DNA from: Phoronis australis
Taxonomy: Eukaryota; Phoronida; Phoronidae
Length of the DNA: 64,000 nt
Assembly (NCBI GenBank): GCA_002633005.1
Contig: NMRA01000127.1
Coordinates: 767,253-831,252 of the forward strand
Direction of reading: 5' to 3'
Shown: one piece after another, positions 34,055 to 43,100 of the stretch
Numbering within the stretch: the first letter of the stretch is position 1
Layout: the number at the start of each line of letters is the position of its first letter
The notes under the pieces: model-generated
What the model was told of the DNA's origin: nothing
The model's input: the letters and a program-made list of their open reading frames with translations, nothing else
The model's database searches: none
Program-made: the position numbers and the translations under genes

Positions 34055-34064
34055 TCTCGCGAGA
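34055..34064. promoter_or_regulatory. TCTCGCGAGA palindrome upstream of homeobox/HMG gene
   Basis: Perfect 10-bp palindrome TCTCGCGAGA, 88 bp before the ATG at 34152, in a locally CpG-containing stretch. In vertebrates this element is a core promoter motif of CpG-island genes bound by BANP. Assigning that role here is inference. No TATA box was seen near it. If an upstream coding exon exists (an acceptor-like TTTACAG ends at 34141) the motif could instead lie in an intron. Confidence 0.5.
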
Positions 34065-34151
34065 TCAGCGAGAACGTCACTTTAACCACGCGCACTTTTG
34101 AAATCTTGCTTCGTCCATCGCGGAAATCTTTATATTTACAGCAGAGCAGAT

Positions 34152-34187
34152 ATGAGGCCTCGTGAGAGATGCAAGAAACGAATCAGG
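34152..34187 (+). CDS. Homeobox/HMG gene exon 1 (start, basic arm)
   Basis: ATG to AGG|GTAAGT, twelve codons MRPRERCKKRIR, phase 0. Supplies the basic N-terminal arm of the homeodomain. An acceptor-like sequence (ATATTTACAG, ending 34141) just upstream leaves the frame open to the ATG, so an additional 5' coding exon cannot be excluded. Confidence 0.7.
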
Positions 34188-37100
34188 GTAAGTTGAATTT
34201 TTTTGCACTTTCCACCATTTTTTGCTTTTCACAGACCGAATTACATGGTTATCGGACGATCCATCGCCAGACGTAGGCAATGACCATCGCCTCTGTTGGC
34301 CCGAAGCAGAGGCGATGCAGAGGCTAGCCTATAGGCGCTCTGTACGCCGGAAGCTTTTCGACGAATTATGCCTCGCACCGACTAAACCATCAAAGTCACG
34401 CTGTTATAAATACCTTTTGCGCATAGAGGAACACTTTAGGAGGTTGTCGATGTGTTTAAGTCCTTCCAACTCGAACAAATACTCCCGTTATGAAACTTTT
34501 TCTTCGAGCAGTCCCTATTTCAGTTCCCAAAATCGTGAAATCAAAATTTTCATTTTTTTTAACCAGGCCGAAGGTCAGATGTTACGATCCTACCGGCGAA
34601 CTTTGAAAGCTGAAGTTCCCGCCCTTTGCGTATGTGCTGCCGGGAACCATTCGTGCCGTGTTGTTAAACATTAAAATGTCAAATATGTGCACAAAGACTA
34701 TTAAATGTCATATCAACAGCATTTATTTTTATCAAATACAAACAATAATTCATTGAAATACAAACAGTTTCAAGTAACGCCAATTAAAGACAAGTGGTGG
34801 CATTTTGGAAACGAACATTTGACTGACAAGACCGCAATGGCTCACCTTTGGCCTATTTAAAAATTTAGGTGATGAAGTCACATCACCTAGCGAGCGCGGT
34901 AAAAATTGGAGTGTGCGCAGTACAAAAATTTTGATTTCACGATTTTGGGAACTGAAATAGGGACTGCTCGAAGAAAAAGTTTCATAACGGGAGTATTTGT
35001 TCGAGTTGGAAGGACTTAAACACATCGACAACCTCCTAAGTTGTTCTTCTATGCGCAAAAGGTATTTATAACAACGTGACTTTGATGGTTCTAGTCGGTG
35101 CGAGGCATAATTCGCCGAAAAGCTTCCGGCGTACAGAGCGCCTATAGCCTCTACATCGCCTCTGCTTCGGGCCAACAGAGGCGATGGTCATTGCCTANGG
35201 GGGCTGAGGGGGCTTTAGCCCCCCACTTTTTTCAGCGCTGCACCGCCCATGATATATACCGTATATAATACAAGGTATGACACTTGGGACTTGGAATTCC
35301 ACGGGTGCTTCACTTCTGCTGTCCATAGCAAACACATAAGTCAATAAATTTACACAAAACAGGTTCAACAAACCATGAGGAATTAATCTTTCTCCCAATA
35401 CCATTTACTGTGTCCTGCTCCGCCAAGTTCGCAAGAAATTCGCGGTCAAAGCACAAAAATCTTCAGAAAAAGCCCGTGGATACCGACTCCCGTGTCCCAT
35501 GGAAATTGCCGATTTGTCAGGAAATATCATAACATTGGTAACTCCACACTTATCCAGATCACTTCGTAACCTTTCATGACAAATCAGCAACTGCCATTCA
35601 TCCATAACTCATCGGAAAATTCCGTACCATCCTTAACCTTCGTGTGGGACATGGGAGCTGCTCTGCACAGGCTTTTTGGGAAGATTTTTGTGCTTTGACT
35701 GTGAATTTCTTGCTAACTCGGTGGAGCAGGACACCGTAAATGGTATTCGGAGAAAGAAAAATTCCTCATGGTTTGTTGAACCTCTTAGTTTTTTTGCTAT
35801 GGACTGCTGAAGTGAAGCACCCCTGGAATTTCTAGTCCGGAGTGTCGTAACTTGTAGTATTACATGTGTATTGAGAACGATCAGAAGCTGAGGACGCCTG
35901 TGTAAGAATCATGCATACGAAGCCATGAATCATATTTATGAACCCAAAAATCCCGCATACAAACAAAAAATTTCTGCATACAAACAAAAAATTACACGCA
36001 ATGGGTAAAAGTCGAGTAAAGGGAGTCCCTCTTGAAAATGGCTGCCGGGAACCAGTTTTCACCAAGTAAGGGCAATGTCCGTTATTCTGTGAAAGCTGGA
36101 TCCCGGTAGCCCAGGCCATAACTGAATAACGGGCTTGTTTAGTGGATGAAACTGGTTCTCTAATTCAGGGACTGCTATATCCGACCAGTGCCTTCGACTT
36201 TTACCCAAAATGGCCTCCATCATCCAATTTCCACTGGAAAATGTCAGTAGACTTTATTCAGTGAAAACTGGTTCCTGGAAGCATGTGCTGTATGTTTACC
36301 GCTCCACCTGTTGTCACCATTTGTCCTTCCCCAATTTGGCTCTAATTCGCTCTCCCCAGTCACCATTAATTTGATGACGCACACGTCATGTGGTTCACTA
36401 AGCAAGATGACATGCCCAGAGCGCTGGATATTTGTGTTTGATATTCAAAATAGACTTTGAAGAGAATGTCATTGGCTTAGTGATTGATAATTACTGGATA
36501 GGAGAATTCGATTTAACAGAGGTGAGAACTATGTATTGGGTAATAGTTTGATAGGTGGGTCCCTCCATAACTCCAAAACTAGCAATCTGGTACCTCATTG
36601 GTTTTGTCTTTTATTAATACTGCCATCCAGGTGTTGGGCGGTTTTAGATTCGACGTCACAGTCTTCACCGTCGCATTGCTACCTCAAACCACCAATTTAG
36701 TTGCAGGTGAATTTTAGCTACAAATGCAAGTTCTATATAGACAAGAAACCAAAATGGCTGTTGGGAAGTGTTTGCACTGGTATAGCGGCAATGGCCATTA
36801 TTGAGTGAAAACTGGCTCCTGGCATCTGTTTTGGTTTTGTCATCATATTTTGTTTGAACAATAGCTGACATGTTAAAAAAGCTCAAGGACCAAATAAATA
36901 CAACACCCTTTTATTTTGGACATATTTGCTGCCCATTGCTTGACATTAGTATAAATTTTTGTATTTTCAGCTGTGGGTTTGTTTCTGAAAACTTCATTTG
37001 CATTTCCAAGGTTCCTGTTTGTTTCATTAAATGTTAGTCAGATTCAGATTGATAGGTTTTTGTTCTGTGTCTTAGTAGTGGTTGCATTTTTCCTGATGGT

Positions 37101-40100
37101 TTGATGGACAATCTCAGTGCACTTTGATTGATTACTTTCAGATAAACTTCTCAGATAGTGAAATCCTCATCTTACAGTCAGCTTGGGAGCAAGGGATGCG
37201 AAAAGAGAATTCTGCAGAAGTCAAGGAAACTGCCAAGAAATTGGGTTGCTCAGAGAGACGAGTCAAGGTGCAGTGATCAATGGGATTTGTTTGTTAAGAA
37301 TAATGAGCTCAAAACTTGCAGCAAGACCAAAATTAGACACAATTAGAAAGTTCACAATACTAACTGAAATAATGAAACAATAACATGCAGTTAAATGCAC
37401 CTGAGTACTTTGTATGTTAGGGGCATATTACGGTCATCTCTGCGTCTGGCATCTGCCTCCTGTATCTACCAAACCGCTTGTAGGATCATGAAAATTCGTA
37501 GGTCTATGTGTCTATCAAGGTGTTGCTGGCATCTGCTTCTCTATCCATACGACCCATCATTTTGAAATGTGGCGGATGTGTTTCAATAAAGACTAGAGGA
37601 GCACTGCTGACGTACTTTTTATGCGCCCACATATTTATATGTGGTCGCATATTGCCGTCATCTCTGTCCGGCAGGCCTTCATGCAGCGTACGTCCTGGGC
37701 GTCCAAATGGACGCCCAGGACGTACGCACTAATGTAGACGCCCTGGCAAGGACGCCCAATGTATCATTTGGACGCCCTGTCAATCAGATTTTCTCCAGTT
37801 TAGACACCCACATTGAAAGATTACCAAGACTCCTAGTTAATCAAAGCAGGAAGTTGGTCCTTTCAACTGGGAAAGAAATATACAAAGTCTTTAAAATGTT
37901 GCAATATTCAAACTATTTGGTGGACCTGTCAATCATTAGCACGAGGTTGGTTGCCAGAGTGTCTGCTTTTTCAATAGACTCACATGCTATTGCCATTCTG
38001 TACTTTATATAGGGACATGGACCTTGCTTAACTCCAAACTGGTGTTTCAGAGCTGTAATTTCATGTACTTCATCTTTTTTTAAAAATACCAAAAGCAAAA
38101 TAAATGTCATTATTTTAATAATATGATGTGCCGCAAGAATATCCCCATTTAAAATGTTTGAGTTTTCGCCTGTTTCATGCTTTTCTATGTGCGTCTAAAA
38201 CGGAGCAGCAGTGACACCTGTTGTCAAAATATAAACCATACATCANCAATACTCCCGTTGTCGGATTGCTTCGATGGATTTTGCGCCATCTAGTGGCCAT
38301 TTTTACTATTTTCGAGTCGTTTTTTTGGCGTCTGCCCCTCTAACAATCAAACCACTCTAAGGATGATTGTGAAAATTGGCATGTATGGTCTTACTATGAA
38401 GAATACAGTTGACGATGATTTTCTGATGACTTCGACTACTGTGTTGCCTCCTAGTGGCAGTTTTGTTTATTTTTGCACCATGGCTGTATCTCCTAAATGC
38501 TCCACAGGATCTTTATTAATTATAGCAAATGTATTTATATAAAGTTGACAACAGACGACGACTTTCGGACAGATCGGCCTACTGGTGTGCCCTCTAGTGG
38601 CAATTTTATTAGTTTTTTACGTTAATTGCTATATTTTCAAAGGTACTTTACATATTTCCATAAAATTTGGCACATAGACATCCATTAGTGAGTTGATGCT
38701 AGCCATTCATATTGGGATTGATTCAAGGTTTTTTACGCCACCTATTGGCCATTATTGTTGTTTTTGAGTCTGTTTTGTGGCGTTCGTCCCTCTGTCAACC
38801 AAACCACTCTAAGGATGATTGTGAAAGTTGGCATGTAAAACTATGTACTTTCTATGAAGGGGACGGTTGCCGATGATTTTCTGATGACTTCGACTACTGT
38901 GGCGCCTCCTAGTGGCGTTTTTTTTTTTTTGCACCCCTACCTGTATCTCCTAAGCCCTCTGCAGGATCTTTATTAAATTTAGCACGTGTTTTTATATGAA
39001 ATTAACAAGAGAAGATGACGACTTTTAGACTGATTCGATGAACACTGTGCCCCCTAGTGCAATTTCCTTTTTTTGTTTTCCTCTGTTTCTCTGAAGTTTC
39101 GTTTTTTTTTGTTTTCCCTTTTTCTCTGAAGTTCCTCGACGAATTTTAATTAAAGTTGGTAAATGGCTTTCTTTTAAAAAACGATGACATCTTTTTGGTT
39201 TTCAGATGGATTCGATGTATTTTGCACCAGCTAGTGGCCATTTTAATGACACAAATAAACAACCCTAAAAGCACACCATTTGCGATGCATTCGTGGGCGC
39301 ATTTCAACGTTCTGCATTGCTTTTGTTTGGATGATTTGAGTACTGCACTGCCACCTAATGGCAATTGAGCTCTTATTTATATACCTCAATTCATGTCGAA
39401 TTCTTTAATGGACATTTTTCTGACTGCTGCATTTGCGTGTTTGAGCACGTTTTATATTTTGCCATTTGCGATGCACACCATTGCTTTCATGTTTATTCAT
39501 TTTTTCTTTGCTGGTAAATTGTGAGGGTACAAGTCTGTACCATATAGCCTAAAACGCCCTTTGTTCAGGGCTTGGAATTTTCCTCCTTTAAGAGGATTTC
39601 CCCGTTTTGGTTTCGATTTCTTCTCATTTAATTTCCAGTTCTCTCCTCTTTTTTATTATTTTTGGCTTTATTTAGACTATAACGTTCATTGCAGTTAAAT
39701 TTTACAACACAAGCAGTATTTCTATCACACAAGCCTATTTGTGGAACAATACATCACGTGGAAATTTTTCTTCTTTTTGTCAATGATTATTCCAAACCCT
39801 GTTTGTTGAAGTATTTGTGTCTTGTAATAATTATTATTATAAAATTGTATGTAATCAAATGAAAATGAAACAGAATTACAGAAGATGGATTACAGGGATA
39901 TTCCTGGACTGCGCCTTTGCGCCATTAACGCATAAAATAAAAAGGCACAAAACGTTCAAACCTGGTCAAGAATATCCCTGGGATTATGTGGTACACTGAA
40001 AACTAGCCAATAAATGTAACCTCATATTGAGTGGTGCTGATCAAAGAGTATATTATCAATTTATTAGAGCCACTGTGATTGTCTGAGAATTTTAATAAAT

Positions 40101-43100
40101 TTCAACCAAAATATACAGTTTATATTGGCATTCTTTGATTCATGGTCTAGCTTTTTTGTTTGTAATCATTTATTTGCATTTTGGATTTTTATGTCACTTA
40201 AGTCTGAAAGTTTTGATTTTATTTCTCAGACTTGGATCAACAATTATAGAAAAAAAGTTACAGGAAAAACATATGAGAGACGGAAAATGCTTTATCTCAA
40301 GGGGAAGAGTGCGTACAACCAGTTCTGCCATGAAAAGGGTGAGTGCTATACTTAGATCCTTTTTTTGTTAAATTAGCTTCTGAATTTCACGTTGCATTTT
40401 ATTATTATTTTTATATACGTCTTTCTTTAGTAAAATGAAAAAATATGTTTTCTTGTTAGTGAATAAGACATAATAGCATTATTCATTAAACAATTGCCAC
40501 TTGTTAGGGTAACTTAAAGTTCTTTCTCAACAGAATTCTTTACTAACACTGCTACACCACACATATGGCAAATACACAAGATGAAGGACACTTAATGAAA
40601 CCGGAAGGCTGGTGTATGTATTCGTAATGCATTATTTTATCATTCTCATATTTGATCAACAGGTGCTGAAGTTGGGGCTGGTAATTTCAAGCAGTGGGGA
40701 GAAGAGTGGAAAAAACTTTCACTGGATGAAAAGATGAAGTACAAGGAAAAGTCGTCTGAACATGTCACCCCGGGCCCACATTCAAAGAACAAGCTGATGC
40801 AAATTTTCACCCAAACAGTGAGTTTAAGTATTTATTTGGTGCTAACTTGTATTCTTAATCAGGAACAAGCAAACTGAAGTCCAGTTGATCGGACTGTCAA
40901 GATCAACTTAAAAATAGCATAGCATGTACACGATTTTGTTTTTTGAATTTTTTAAATATCTTCACTGTGTCAAATTGAATTTTATGGGAATCTATTTCAC
41001 CAATCCTACTAATGATATTCAGTCTTGAACAAAAACTAAATTTCAAAAACATTGAGAAACTTATTTTAATTTCAGGTTGAAGACTTATCAGACTTAGGGG
41101 TTAATATTGCTGGACTTGTGTGGGACTCTTCTGGCAATAAGGTGAACAGCTTTGGCAAGGCAACACTGGCATCGTTCTTTGACAATGTCATGATGGCAGA
41201 TTTTTACTTACATGAAACAAAAGGTGGGTGAGTCACAGCATGTGGTGTGCAAGTTGTGTTTGTTAAAATGCTAAAAAGGTTCATGTCATTTTTTGTTGTC
41301 TCTGTCTCTCAAAATAGATGTTTTAACTGTTATTGAGGTTTGATGTTTATTATTTAGGAAATTGTCCTAATGCAGGCCCTTTGTCTTACTTTTAAATGCA
41401 ATCACTATTGAACCGTCTGTTTTGAGTTGTAAAACAACTATTTTCTTCTTAAAGAGGTTTTTAAGATGTTTAAGTAAATCTATTCTGAAATTTTCAATAT
41501 ATCTGTTTCTAACTTTTCTATAGAAATCATATACTTTAACTTGTCATAATATTTGTTTCAATTAACAGGCAGTCAAAGTAACCAGACAGGTGTGCAAATG
41601 AAAGATCTGAGAGTAGAGTTACGCCATCTGCTAAATGATCTGTACTGTAAGTTGAAATATATTATTGCAAAAAACTTCATCCCTATAAATTACCGTAGTT
41701 AATCATGTGATGAAGAAGAGACGAATCCAAATGGGAGAAGCCAGAACGATATGCCAGTGTCCAGTTTGCACTCTATATAACAAATCCTGTTCCACAGTAG
41801 GAATTGTTAAGAACACTGTTTCGGTTTCCTAACACACCCGTGACCTCTACGCACCCACAACTGGAGTTCCTTGACGTTCTTCATGAAATTGAGCAAACAA
41901 TTTTCTATCATGAAGACGACAGCATCTTTCTTTTTCGTGATGAATTGGACGTAATCTGCATCAACTATTGGCCATTTCTTTAATCTGTTTTTTTGCCTCC
42001 TGCTTCAGAATCTGTATCTGCTAAACCACACTGAAGGTCATTATGAAAATTGGAAGATGTGTTTCTACTGTGTTCCTAAACCCCTAGCATGAAATTTTGC
42101 AGTTGTATTCCTATTAAATTGACAGCAGATGGATGCATTTGACTACTGCTGTTGTTCCTAAGAGCAGTTTGTTTTTTGCATTTGTCTTTGTATTTTTGGA
42201 GTCCTTTGACAAATTTAGATAAAATTTGGCAAATAATTTTGAGACAGCGACACCTTCCCATTTTCACAATGGGTTCAATGTATTGTGAGCCATCTCATTG
42301 CCATTTTTGTCATAGAAATATATACCCTCAGAAAGTTTTAAGTGGTGCAGTGTTAAACTTTTGTTTAAACAATCAAAAATCATTCAAGAACACACCCTAT
42401 TCTCCTTGTTGCAAAGTTAACTTTATATGAACATAAAAAAACTTGGTTTTCACGTAAATTTAGGGGAAATTTGCACCAGATCAAATGTTTGCTTACACTA
42501 TTATGATTTTTTTTACTTTAAAGGTTATGTAAACTTGACTAGAATCCTTGGCTCTGGTGCACACATGTCAGAGTAGCCGAATAAATATTAGTTGTTGAGT
42601 TACAATTTCAATTTTGATCTATTTCCTATGTTGTTCCATTAAAAATATGTGCTTAAACCAGTTAAATTTTTCTTTATAGCGACTGCTGTGGGAAAATCTT
42701 CTCGAGTACCCTACCAAAGTGTTAAGGAGGGCAAAATAGTTATTGAAACAAATATGCCAGGCTTAGTTTTGAGAAAACCAGACTACTACAGCTTGACCAG
42801 ATTGAAGGAAATTCTAGATTTCCACAGGAGGACAGGACTTTTACTGAAAGTGACAAGGTAAACAGTGTTGTGAATTATGTGCTTATAGGTTTAATTAAGA
42901 GCTATGAGGTTTTGTTTAACATGTTGGTTAAGGCTATGGAGAGCCTCATTAACAAGACGACATTCAGCCAACACGCTTCAAAAGCATACTGTATACAGAA
43001 GTTCACTCCGCCAAAGTATACATTTTCTGAAAGAGGAAATTCTTCTGAATTTGATTGTTGAATATATACCAATCTGACATAAATAAGCTGTGGTGAGCAT

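Noticed and set aside
34222-35175. Two frames (34222-34674 +, 34750-35175 -) encoding similar peptides
   Set aside because: They are the two arms of one inverted repeat read from opposite strands, not two genes.
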